Notes: a model not told the origin generated them from the letters alone. A stretch of DNA of 6,759 nt from JAVBPP01 sp031549535 (GCA_031549535.1 JAVBPP010000066.1:1-6759), one strand, 5' to 3'; positions 1 through 6,696 are shown, numbered from the stretch's first letter. Numbers and translations: made by a program.

Positions 1-1
1 C

Positions 2-622
2 GCGTTGGCTCGGCTGCTCAGGCAGGCGGAGGCTCCCGTTACGCTGCTGGCAACAGGGCCGCTGACAAACCTTGCCCTGCTGCTGCGCGAGGACGCAACG
101 GCCTTTCGCCGCATGGAGCGCATCCTAATCATGGGCGGGGCGCATCATGGCGGAAACATAACCCCTTGTGCGGAATTTAACTTTTACTGTGACCCCGAGG
201 CTGCGCAGGAGGTGTTGCATGGCGGGGTTCCGATTGTTTTGTTTGGTTTGGATGTAACGGAACGGGCTCTGCTGTTTGACACGGATTTGGTGGCGATGCA
301 CGCGGTACCGGGCAAAAGCGCCGGGCTTTTGGCGCGAATGCTCCGCGCAAAAGGGGATAAAACCCGCCCGTTCATTCCGGAACAGGCCGGTTACCGCAGC
401 GGTATTCCGGTGCATGACGCCTGCACAGCGGCATATCTGCTGCAACCGGAGTTATTTCGGCTCTACCCCGCCTTGGCGGAGGTGGAAACAAAGGGGGAGC
501 ACACGCGCGGCTGCAGTGTAATTGATTTATATGCGCAGGAGACGAACATACAAATGGCACTGGGTGTAAAGCGAAAGGACTTTACTGATCTTATTATGAG
601 GCAATTAACACGGTTACCATAA
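2..622 (+). CDS. Nucleoside hydrolase (inosine-uridine-preferring family), 3' part of gene
   Basis: This is the C-terminal two thirds of a nucleoside hydrolase, which splits the N-glycosidic bond of ribonucleosides to give free base and ribose in the cytoplasm. The reading frame is open to the left edge, so the TTG at position 5 is not the real start. About 100 residues are missing, including the N-terminal DxDxxxD calcium-binding motif, judging from a family length near 310. Seen here, counting from the TTG: GPLTN (18-22), MGG (43-45), EFNFYCDPEAA (57-67) with the conserved Asn and Asp-Pro-Glu-Ala-Ala, LDVT (82-85), and VHDA (136-139), whose His and Asp match the catalytic acid and calcium ligand of the family. 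It ends with TAA 15 bp before the ribokinase gene and is very likely co-transcribed with it. Purine, pyrimidine or broad specificity cannot be told from this part, so no rihA/rihB/iunH symbol is given. Confidence 0.93.
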   Translation, partial: ALARLLRQAEAPVTLLATGPLTNLALLLREDATAFRRMERILIMGGAHHGGNITPCAEFNFYCDPEAAQEVLHGGVPIVLFGLDVTERALLFDTDLVAMHAVPGKSAGLLARMLRAKGDKTRPFIPEQAGYRSGIPVHDACTAAYLLQPELFRLYPALAEVETKGEHTRGCSVIDLYAQETNIQMALGVKRKDFTDLIMRQLTRLP

Positions 623-637
623 AAGGAGAGAAATACG

Positions 638-1531
638 ATGCAAATTATTAATTTCGGTTCCTTGAATTTGGATTTTGTTTATCAGGTCGATACCCTCGTG
701 CGCCCCGGAGAAACGGTGCATGCGCGGGGGCGGGAGGTGTTCTGCGGCGGAAAAGGGCTGAACCAATCCATCGCAATGGCGAAAGCCGGGCTTGCGGTGC
801 GCCACGCAGGCTGTGTGGGGGAGGATGGCGGCATGCTGCTTGAAACTCTCGCGGAGCACGGCGTGGATATCAGCGGCATCCGCACCGCCGCGCAGCCCAG
901 CGGCCACGCCGTGATACAGGTGGACCCGCAGGGGGAAAACAGCATTGTGCTTTACGGCGGCGCAAACCGCATGGTGACAGCGCAGCAGATAGAGCAAACG
1001 CTGCACGGCTGCGGGGCGCAGGATGTTTTGGTGATGCAAAATGAAATCTCCTGCCCGGGCGCGCTGTTGGAGGTTGCGCACAGGCAGGGGATGCGTATCG
1101 TATTTAATCCGGCGCCTTTTACGCAGGACGTCAGAGGGTTGCCTCTGCGGTATGTGGATACCCTGTTCGTCAATGAGCTGGAGGGCGCGGCCCTTGCCGG
1201 GGAGCAGGAGCCGGAACGCATCGTGGCACGATTGACGCAGGCCTACGGCTGCACTGTAATCCTCACCCTGGGCAAGGCGGGAGCGCGGTATGGGAAGGGG
1301 GAAATCTCCTTCACACAGCCGACCTACCCCGCGCAGGTGGTGGACACTACGGGCGCGGGCGATACTTTTACGGGCTACTATCTTTGCTGCGCCCTCTCCG
1401 GCAAAAGCGCACAGGAGTCAATGGCCTTTGCTGCAAAGGCGGCGGCCATTACAGTCTCCCGCCCCGGCGCGGCACAGGCGATTCCGTATTTGGCAGAGGT
1501 GCTGGCCCTGCATGAAATACCAAAGGAATAG
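638..1531 (+). CDS. rbsK: Ribokinase-type PfkB-family sugar kinase
   Basis: The product is a cytoplasmic kinase of 297 residues, normal for ribokinase, predicted to phosphorylate D-ribose to ribose 5-phosphate with ATP. Motifs in order: GSLNLD (7-12), with the sugar-binding Asn and Asp; GGKGLNQ (37-43), PfkB signature 1; NPAP (157-160); NE (179-180); and DTTGAGDTF (236-244), signature 2, with the anion hole and catalytic Asp242. SRPGAAQAIP (274-283) matches the monovalent-cation loop of ribokinases. The ATG has a clear AAGGAGAG site (623-630) seven bases upstream. The nucleoside hydrolase gene ends 15 bp before it, which supports ribose released from nucleosides as the substrate. Only the exact sugar is uncertain, since related PfkB members use deoxyribose, adenosine or pseudouridine. 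The gene converges with the decayed minus-strand gene 20 bp downstream, and no clear terminator is visible between them. Confidence 0.9.
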   Translation: MQIINFGSLNLDFVYQVDTLVRPGETVHARGREVFCGGKGLNQSIAMAKAGLAVRHAGCVGEDGGMLLETLAEHGVDISGIRTAAQPSGHAVIQVDPQGENSIVLYGGANRMVTAQQIEQTLHGCGAQDVLVMQNEISCPGALLEVAHRQGMRIVFNPAPFTQDVRGLPLRYVDTLFVNELEGAALAGEQEPERIVARLTQAYGCTVILTLGKAGARYGKGEISFTQPTYPAQVVDTTGAGDTFTGYYLCCALSGKSAQESMAFAAKAAAITVSRPGAAQAIPYLAEVLALHEIPKE

Positions 1532-1551
1532 CTTGGTGGAGCCTCCCTGGT

Positions 1552-2368
1552 TCACGCAGGCAGGGCATCCTGTTCCAGCACACGGCCATTTACGGCATTG
1601 CTGTTTGAACTATAGTTGTCAAACATTTGAAAAAAATCATGAAACCGAGTCTCACGCACAACGGCATCGTTGTTTTTCATGTCATAATCCAATATCAAAA
1701 TTCCATCCGTCAAATAATGCCTGGATACTTTTCGAAGCGATTCATTTGCTTGCATACGCTGCTTATTTATCGGGTAGCAGGGTCAATTTTTTCTACATCC
1801 TCTATTGAAACGCCTTCTTTCACACTTGCGAAATCCGCATAGGAAAGACTCTTTTTGACATAGTGCCACGCAAACAAGCGGGGGATATCCCTCGTTTTTT
1901 GGTCATTGGCGTAACCGGCCGGCTTGTAGTACAAATAAAGTAGCCCGCCTTGCTTTACTTTATGTATACTATATAGCACACCCGTTTTGTAAGGTGAAAT
2001 GGCTGGGGTTTCCCGCAGGCATTCAATTCCAATGTCTTGATCAATCTGGTCTATCGTTGGTGCGTCCGGTTCCCCGATGTTTTGGGGAAGTTTTACAGGT
2101 AGCGTTTCAATATCTACAGTTTTGCGAATTAGCTCCTCATAGGAACTGGTGTTGTTAACGGTATCCTGCGATAGGACAGTTTTTTCGGTCACATTCGCTG
2201 TAGATGCTCCGCCCCCCGTTTCTAACGCAGAATTGTCGCCCTGGGATTCCGTATAATAAAAACGTCTTACCTCGTCAAGAATAGTCCGCTAACAAGCAAT
2301 AATAAAGAAAAACATGCGAATTTACCTTGACGCCTTTCCTGCAACAGGATATACTTAGAAAATCTCAA
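1552..2368 (-). pseudogene. Frameshifted gene for a membrane-anchored protein, family unknown
   Basis: Three minus-strand frames follow one another and join into one sensible protein. Frame 1 (2368 to about 2270) encodes a basic stretch and a hydrophobic helix (CFSLLLLVSGLFLTR), then hits TAA at 2269-2267. Frame 2 resumes at 2270 (VRRFYYTESQGDNSA) and runs to TAA at 1769-1767. Frame 3 resumes at 1770 (INKQRMQANESLRKVS) and ends at TGA, 1554-1552. Each junction needs the same correction, one missing base, and gives an unbroken peptide of about 270 residues: a short cytoplasmic tail, one membrane helix, a Ser/Thr/Gly-rich linker, then a soluble domain containing SLSYADF, VKEGVSIEDVEKIDP and HYLTDGILILDYD. 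The GxSxxDV pattern recalls BamE/SmpA-like folds, but that is only a guess. The frame-2 segment could start alone at a GTG (2192), without a good ribosome binding site. No sound start is visible for frame 1; TTG at 2368 is only the most plausible. Sequencing error at both sites is the alternative to decay. Confidence 0.68.
2327..2355 (+). promoter_or_regulatory. Predicted sigma-A promoter for the membrane protein-phosphoesterase operon
   Basis: The -35 box TTGACG (2327-2332) and -10 box TATACT (2350-2355) are separated by exactly 17 bp. Each differs from consensus at one position. Transcription would begin near 2361-2363, leaving a short leader before the start codon at 2377 or 2389. The promoter sits inside the 5' part of the decayed minus-strand gene and points away from it. 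Confidence 0.72.
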
Positions 2369-2376
2369 GAAAAAGG

Positions 2377-3090
2377 ATGGTAGCGCGTTTGAAGATTTAT
2401 AAGATTCCGCCAAAGCCGAAACGAACGGTGGCGCTTTGGTGGTTTTGCCGCATCGGTTTGCTGATTTGGGGTGTTGTGATGCTGTGCTTAGGGCATCCGG
2501 TGCAGTTTTTGCAGGCGATATTCGGCACTATTTTTATGGGGCTGTGGGATTATTTTCAGCTCCTCGGTCGGCGCACTTTTATTGCACAGATTAACTACAA
2601 GCTGCAGAGCAGCCTAAATATCTTCATCTTTTTGGGCTGCGTGGTGGGGACAAGCATCAACGTGTTTACCAGCTTTGAACATATTGACATTCCCTCCCAC
2701 TTTTTCGCGGGCTACATCAGCGTCTTTTTCGGCTATGACTTGGGCGTTCTGTTGCAGTCCAAATACGGCAAGCTTTCCCCGGCACTGGCCTCGATGTTTG
2801 GCCTGGCTGTGGCCTGTACGATGTTGGTGGGCTGGGAAATCTATGAGTTTTCCATGGATAGGCTCTATGGCTTGCATTTGCAGATGTCCTGGCCGAATAC
2901 AGATGCCGGGCTGCTTGACACGATGTGGGACTTTATTATCGGTGTTTCGGGCGCGGTCGCCGGCATGTTTTATGTGGCGTTTGAGCGCAGCGGCTACATA
3001 GGCACAAACAAAAAGACGAAGGAAGAGCGCGCGTTAGAGAAAGCAAAACACCCCCGCATTTATACGGATATACCGGAGGAGGAAGTATGA
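2377..3090 (+). CDS. YjdF/DUF2238-like polytopic membrane protein
   Basis: This is an integral membrane protein of 237 residues with about six hydrophobic helices (roughly 20-37, 43-60, 78-95, 107-125, 134-152, 182-201) and a charged C-terminal tail rich in Lys/Glu that should face the cytoplasm by the positive-inside rule. Conserved-looking polar residues sit within or beside helices: DIPSHFFAG (104-112), GWEIYE (152-157) and DTMWD (181-185). This D-x-x-x-H / WE-x-x-E / D-x-x-WD pattern resembles the YjdF/DUF2238 family, whose biochemical role I do not know. The start is unsettled. ATG at 2377 has no room for a ribosome binding site, while TTG at 2389 (MKIYKIPP) is preceded by AAGGATGG (2373-2380) and would give 233 residues. 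The stop overlaps the start of the phosphoesterase gene (ATGA), so the two are translationally coupled and probably work together. Confidence 0.8.
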   Translation: MVARLKIYKIPPKPKRTVALWWFCRIGLLIWGVVMLCLGHPVQFLQAIFGTIFMGLWDYFQLLGRRTFIAQINYKLQSSLNIFIFLGCVVGTSINVFTSFEHIDIPSHFFAGYISVFFGYDLGVLLQSKYGKLSPALASMFGLAVACTMLVGWEIYEFSMDRLYGLHLQMSWPNTDAGLLDTMWDFIIGVSGAVAGMFYVAFERSGYIGTNKKTKEERALEKAKHPRIYTDIPEEEV

Positions 3091-4709
3091 CTATGCAGCA
3101 AAGAGAAAAGCCGTTCCGGGGCTCCACGCCGCAGCCGGATCATATTATGCTCAGTTTTTATGACGACCCCAAAACCACCATGGCGGTCACCTGGCGCACC
3201 AGTGTGGATGTTACGCAGGGCTATGTGCTTTACAGGGCACAGGGCGAAAGCGATTGGCAGCGCTGTGAGGCATACTATGAAACCTTTGAGAGTGATATTG
3301 ATAGTAGCAACATTTTTTGGTGCCGTTTGAAGGGCCTCAAACCGGGCACATCTTACAGCTACAGCTGCGGGGACGAGGCAAACCGTAGCGGCGCATTCCG
3401 CTTTGCCACCGAGCCGGAGAGGCTGACGAAATTCAAGTTCATCTGCGTTTCTGACCAACAAAAGGGCGGGCATGAAAAGCCGGATTACTCCTGGTTTAAC
3501 GGCTTTTTGAAACAGCTGCTCAAGGAGCATCCGGATACCCGCTTCATCCTTACAGGCGGGGATAATACGGACTGCGGCCAGCATGAGGTGCAGTGGAACG
3601 GCGCGCTGCTGGGTCTTGAGGGCATCATGGAATCCACCCCCTTTATGATGGCGTTGGGCAACCACGACAACCGCGGTTTTGACAACTACGCCCTGGGGAC
3701 AAATAAATATTATTCCGAACCGGCGGAGTTTTTCTCCAAACAATTTAAGGGCTCCTACCCGGATAATGGCCCGACGGGCTGGAAAACGGAAAATTACACC
3801 TTTGACTACGGCAATGTGCACCTAAGTGTGGTGGGCATCAACGGCCCGGAGGATGTCAACCGCTGGATGATTGCGGATTTAAGCGCCACAAAACAGACCT
3901 GGAAGCTGGGCTGCTACCACTTCCCGATCTGTTATTCCGGCACAGACTGCGAAAACTATGACGCCTATCCGGATATGCGCGAGGGCTTTGAGTTGTTTGA
4001 CCTGGTGTTTTCCGGCCATGAGCACAACTTCTCCCGCTCCTTCCCCTTGAAAAACGAGGAGCTGTTTGACCGCCCCTCCCAGGGGACGATTCACTATATG
4101 CTCGGCAACAGCCACCAGAACCCGCCGGGCTCCCGCACCGTCTCCAAAATCTGGCACAGCGCGTTTTACCCGCAGGAGGAGCAGAATGCCATGGTCGCCA
4201 TCGTGGAGGTGGAGGGGGATACGCTCAAGCTCACCTCTGTGCTCAATGACGGCAGAATTGTAGACCAATGCATCATCAATAAGCAAACGGACACCATTAC
4301 TCCTTACGCCGTCGCTCCGCGGTTTAACCGCACGCGCATGATGTTCAAGGGCATGGATCCCGGCTTGAGCCAGGCGAGCACTCCCTGTGAGCAGAAGGAC
4401 GGCGTCTGGTTCGCCCCGCTCGCAACGCTGATATCCTTTATCGGCGGCGAAGTGCGCAAAACAAAGGGGCAGGTGGAGCTGGAGCTTTACGGCCACAGCG
4501 TAACCTTCCGTGAGGGGGAGGCCACCGCGCAGACGGAACAAGGCGAGTTCCCCCTGGAGGCACCGGTCTATCGCGGCCACCGCGAGCAGCTGTATATCCC
4601 GGCAAGCGCCTGCGAAGCCTTCGGTATGCGCTGGGCTTATGCACCGCGCAACAATTTCATTTCCTTTGAGCACCCCAGCAATGATAAACCCGTAACGGTT
4701 CAGCCATAG
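3087..4709 (+). CDS. Purple-acid-phosphatase-like metallophosphoesterase with C-terminal stalk domain
   Basis: The 540-residue protein has three parts. Residues ~15-108 form a fibronectin-III-like domain of the kind found at the N terminus of purple acid phosphatases (MAVTWRTS, LKGLKPGTSYSY). Residues ~115-400 form a calcineurin-like phosphoesterase domain with all metal-site motifs: SDQQ (Asp123), GGDN (Asp159), GNHD (Asn192, His193), YHFP (His278) and GHEH (His311, His313). The Tyr of the plant/animal GDxxY motif is Asp162 here, so a purple Fe(III)-tyrosinate centre is not expected. Residues ~437-530 resemble the copper-amine-oxidase-like stalk domain common in Firmicute surface proteins (VWFAPLATLISFIGG and a second half LYIPASACEAFGM). 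Unexpectedly there is no signal peptide or membrane helix, and several cysteines fit a cytoplasmic protein. ATG at 3087 follows GGAGGAGG (3075-3082) by four bases; ATG at 3093 is better spaced and possible. The substrate is unknown. Confidence 0.9.
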   Translation: MTMQQREKPFRGSTPQPDHIMLSFYDDPKTTMAVTWRTSVDVTQGYVLYRAQGESDWQRCEAYYETFESDIDSSNIFWCRLKGLKPGTSYSYSCGDEANRSGAFRFATEPERLTKFKFICVSDQQKGGHEKPDYSWFNGFLKQLLKEHPDTRFILTGGDNTDCGQHEVQWNGALLGLEGIMESTPFMMALGNHDNRGFDNYALGTNKYYSEPAEFFSKQFKGSYPDNGPTGWKTENYTFDYGNVHLSVVGINGPEDVNRWMIADLSATKQTWKLGCYHFPICYSGTDCENYDAYPDMREGFELFDLVFSGHEHNFSRSFPLKNEELFDRPSQGTIHYMLGNSHQNPPGSRTVSKIWHSAFYPQEEQNAMVAIVEVEGDTLKLTSVLNDGRIVDQCIINKQTDTITPYAVAPRFNRTRMMFKGMDPGLSQASTPCEQKDGVWFAPLATLISFIGGEVRKTKGQVELELYGHSVTFREGEATAQTEQGEFPLEAPVYRGHREQLYIPASACEAFGMRWAYAPRNNFISFEHPSNDKPVTVQP

Positions 4710-4725
4710 CAATAAAGAATACTGC

Positions 4726-5649
4726 TTATTTGACGTGAACAGGTAATTGAAAATCCAATCTGTCAAACTTTCTCAAGATATCCATGTCGGATGTGATGCT
4801 GTGTGCACCCCAATAATAATTTCCAATTGTCTGTTCATAGCCGCCCCAGCGTTTACCGTCGGGATGTGGGTTATTCTTTTCCCACGCGTTTATTTCCTCC
4901 TCAGATGCGATAGAAAGTTCATTTGTATTGCACAATGAATTAACTATTGTATCCAGATTTATATTTACAACGTTTTTCAATGAGGGATAATGATCGCTTT
5001 CAGGCGAGCCAACAAAGTACACCGGCAAAGGCTTCCAAAAAGGCCATGTTGTCGGATTAAATGATGTTGGCTCAAATGCTGTTAGGTCATAATCGGGGAC
5101 GCCATTCAGGAGGATTTGTCCGCACGGCTGATACTTGGCTTTCAAAGCCGCTGCCTTTTGGTAAATATCGCTGCTTGTATCCGTATGCTTGCGTATAAAG
5201 TCTGAAAGGCGTTTGGTTACTCCTATGTCGGCTTGTGTGCCTTTCTCCGGGTCGTAATGAAACCATGGCAAATGGGAGAAATCATTGTTGGAGGGGATTC
5301 CCTGCATCCCCACCCAGCCGTTTTCCGTCAGGTATGCGCCGGAAGCAAGGTATTTGATAATGCCCATAACCATCTTGTTTTTTATGCTGCTGACATAATC
5401 GCCTGTTATGTCCAGGTAATCCAGCGCAATGCATACCGTATAAGGGGACGAATTAGGGTTCCAGTTATTGGCCTCTATGTTATATCCGAAACCGCCGTCC
5501 TCATTCTGGTAGCTGGACAGAACCGAAAGGAAATCATCACAGCTCCCGGTTTCAAAAAGATAGTTCCATCGGGTAAAGTCAAGCGGTCTTGCGCCACGAT
5601 GAACCAGCGTTCTCAACCTCATAAAATTATCAATCGATAGTTTGTTCAA
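4726..5649 (-). CDS. Alpha/alpha-toroid protein, 'prenyltransferase/terpene cyclase-like' family
   Basis: This is a 307-residue soluble protein without signal peptide. YQNEDGGFG (47-55) followed by NPNSSPYTVCIALDYL (64-79) is the repeat type seen in terpenoid cyclase / protein prenyltransferase toroids (QxxDGGFG). A second aromatic-rich segment, LPWFHYDPE (127-135), and TWPFWKPLP (201-209) are typical of a family of clostridial and bacillar proteins annotated only as hypothetical or 'prenyltransferase'. I see no DxDD-type cyclase acid motif, so catalysis is not established; the fold may just bind a hydrophobic ligand. TTG at 5649 is chosen as start because AGGAGG lies eight bases upstream and no ATG near it is as well placed. 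The gene follows the MerR-VOC regulator gene by 25 bp on the same strand and is almost certainly in its operon. It ends 16 bp from the convergent phosphoesterase gene, and base composition is AT-richer than there. Confidence 0.72.
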   Translation of the reverse strand: MNKLSIDNFMRLRTLVHRGARPLDFTRWNYLFETGSCDDFLSVLSSYQNEDGGFGYNIEANNWNPNSSPYTVCIALDYLDITGDYVSSIKNKMVMGIIKYLASGAYLTENGWVGMQGIPSNNDFSHLPWFHYDPEKGTQADIGVTKRLSDFIRKHTDTSSDIYQKAAALKAKYQPCGQILLNGVPDYDLTAFEPTSFNPTTWPFWKPLPVYFVGSPESDHYPSLKNVVNINLDTIVNSLCNTNELSIASEEEINAWEKNNPHPDGKRWGGYEQTIGNYYWGAHSITSDMDILRKFDRLDFQLPVHVK

Positions 5650-5657
5650 GATAGTTT

Positions 5658-5663
5658 CCTCCT
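5658..5663 (-). promoter_or_regulatory. Ribosome binding site fixing a TTG start
   Basis: AGGAGG on the minus strand lies eight bases before the TTG at 5649-5647, inside the 25-bp gap between the two minus-strand genes. It is a full match to the anti-Shine-Dalgarno core and is the main reason for accepting the non-ATG start of the toroid protein. Confidence 0.8.
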
Positions 5664-5674
5664 AGATATTATTG

Positions 5675-6541
5675 TCAATTATGAAGTAGCCATTTTACAC
5701 CGAATTTATCTGTTATGATTGCACAAATCGGCCAGTGTTCCCATGAATACATGGAAACTTCAATGGCATCCTTCGACAGTTCATTAATAGTCCTCTTTAA
5801 GTCATCGTCGTTGTCATATGCCCATAAGCCTCCATTATGCCTTTTGCTGTTATGATACTTGCTGTCTTGATTCAATAAGACTGGGATACCGTGGATTTCC
5901 ATAATGATATGAATATGTGTATTATACGGCACAAATTGTGAGATTTTAGTTGCCCCGAATGCTTTTTGATAAAAATCAAAAACCGCAAGGATTTCCTTGT
6001 CGTTACGGGCAATATCAAATCCTAAAGAGAAGGTCGGGCGTTTTTTAATGATATCCGGCTTTCTTTCCAGTTTTTCTGTAACATCCAGCAAACGATTTAC
6101 AGTAGACGGATTGCCGTTATAATCGGCATTAACAAGTTTCAACTCAATGTCTTTTGCTTTTTTATATAGCGATTTAACATCGCTGTCATCAGCAAAATCT
6201 ATGCTCTTAATCTGTTGGATAAATTCCAAAATAATCTCTTTCAGTTCATGCAAAAGGGCAACCTCATCGTCAATATCGGCAACCTTGTTGTTCAACACCT
6301 CCAAAACGACTTCTGATCCGGCCGTGTTAACAATACGCTGGATATCTTTGATGCCAATATTCAATCTGCGTAGAATTAGTATCTGCTCCAGTCTTTTGGC
6401 TGCGGCTTCATCATACAGCCGGTACGCGTATTCGTCACTGCGGATGCTTGCAATCAAGCCCATATCCTCGTAATAACGTAGCGTTCTGGCGGATATGTCA
6501 TACTTGCTTGTCATGTCTTTAATTTTGATAAATTCATCCAT
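5675..6541 (-). CDS. MerR-family transcriptional regulator with C-terminal VOC (glyoxalase/bleomycin-resistance fold) domain
   Basis: The 288-residue protein starts with a MerR winged-helix DNA-binding domain (about 4-72: DISARTLRYYEDMGLI, RLYDEAAAKRLEQI, LNIGIKDIQRIV). A long helix follows (about 83-136) that would form the antiparallel dimer coiled coil. The C-terminal domain (about 170-287) looks like a PhnB-type VOC module: FDFYQKAFGATKI (188-200), HIHIIMEIHG (209-218), GGLWAYDNDDDLKRTI (237-252) and DKFGVKWLLHN (278-288). In MerR proteins the C-terminal domain senses the inducer, so a VOC fold here suggests a small-molecule sensor, possibly of a drug-like or hydrophobic compound; this is inference. 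The ATG at 6541 is preceded by GAGGAGG (6549-6555). A MerR-type operator/promoter lies directly upstream, indicating autoregulation, and the toroid-protein gene follows 25 bp downstream as the probable co-regulated target. Confidence 0.9.
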   Translation of the reverse strand: MDEFIKIKDMTSKYDISARTLRYYEDMGLIASIRSDEYAYRLYDEAAAKRLEQILILRRLNIGIKDIQRIVNTAGSEVVLEVLNNKVADIDDEVALLHELKEIILEFIQQIKSIDFADDSDVKSLYKKAKDIELKLVNADYNGNPSTVNRLLDVTEKLERKPDIIKKRPTFSLGFDIARNDKEILAVFDFYQKAFGATKISQFVPYNTHIHIIMEIHGIPVLLNQDSKYHNSKRHNGGLWAYDNDDDLKRTINELSKDAIEVSMYSWEHWPICAIITDKFGVKWLLHN

Positions 6542-6572
6542 GGGTAGGCCTCCTCGTCTTGATGATAAAGAC

Positions 6573-6603
6573 AGTTTACACGCTTCCCCAACGGCAGAGT
6601 CAA
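6573..6603 (-). promoter_or_regulatory. MerR-type promoter and operator (19-bp spacer with central dyad)
   Basis: On the minus strand the -35 box TTGACT (6603-6598) and -10 box TAAACT (6578-6573) are separated by 19 bp, the over-long spacing characteristic of MerR-activated promoters. Centred in the spacer is an imperfect 21-bp dyad (6580-6600) of the form ACnCTnCC-N5-GGnAGnGT, with six of ten base pairs matched. That is close to the operators of drug-responsive MerR regulators such as BmrR and Mta. Transcription would begin near 6566, giving a leader of about 25 bases that contains the GAGGAGG site. The MerR-VOC protein encoded just downstream is the obvious ligand. Confidence 0.82.
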
Positions 6604-6636
6604 GAGGTAATAATACGAATTTATTGTCAGTAAATG

Positions 6637-6662
6637 GGGTTAAAACCCTCGCCTTTAGGCGA
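6637..6662 (+). repeat. Two adjacent subterminal hairpins of the IS left end
   Basis: GGGTT-AA-AACCC (6637-6648) is followed immediately by TCGCC-TTTA-GGCGA (6649-6662), a five-base-pair stem with a four-base loop. Either could be the TnpA recognition hairpin; the second has better stem and loop geometry. The octamer CCTTTAGG inside the second hairpin recurs directly at 6665-6672, and a perfect palindrome AGGTTAACCT follows at 6670-6679. Confidence 0.6.
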
Positions 6663-6696
6663 ATCCTTTAGGTTAACCTACTCGGTTTAAAGAGAA

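Noticed and set aside
1532..1551. Possible terminator after the ribokinase gene (GGAG/CTCC)
   Set aside because: The loop would be a single base, which cannot fold, and no T-run follows.
1767..1772. Programmed -1 frameshift site at the frame-2/frame-3 junction
   Set aside because: There is no X-XXY-YYZ slippery heptamer or downstream pseudoknot evident, and a second similar lesion near 2270 makes mutation or sequencing error the simpler explanation.
1290..1808. Plus-strand ORF running from inside the ribokinase gene into the decayed gene
   Set aside because: It is out of frame with ribokinase, Arg/Pro/Ser-rich in a way typical of a shifted frame, and its second half is antisense to the reconstructed minus-strand protein.
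3060..3821. Long minus-strand ORF opposite the phosphoesterase gene
   Set aside because: It lies antisense to strong metallophosphoesterase coding sequence, has no ribosome binding site and shows no recognisable domain; it is a shadow of GC-rich coding DNA.
4700..4730. Possible bidirectional terminator between the converging genes
   Set aside because: Only a weak AT-only pairing (AATAAAG with CTTATT, one bulge) is present, with no GC-rich stem or U-tract.
3879..4766. 295-codon minus-strand ORF spanning the end of the phosphoesterase gene
   Set aside because: Its composition is that of a reverse-complement shadow (Ala/Gly/Leu/Arg/His rich). It also overlaps the 3' end of the toroid-protein gene in another frame and has no motif.
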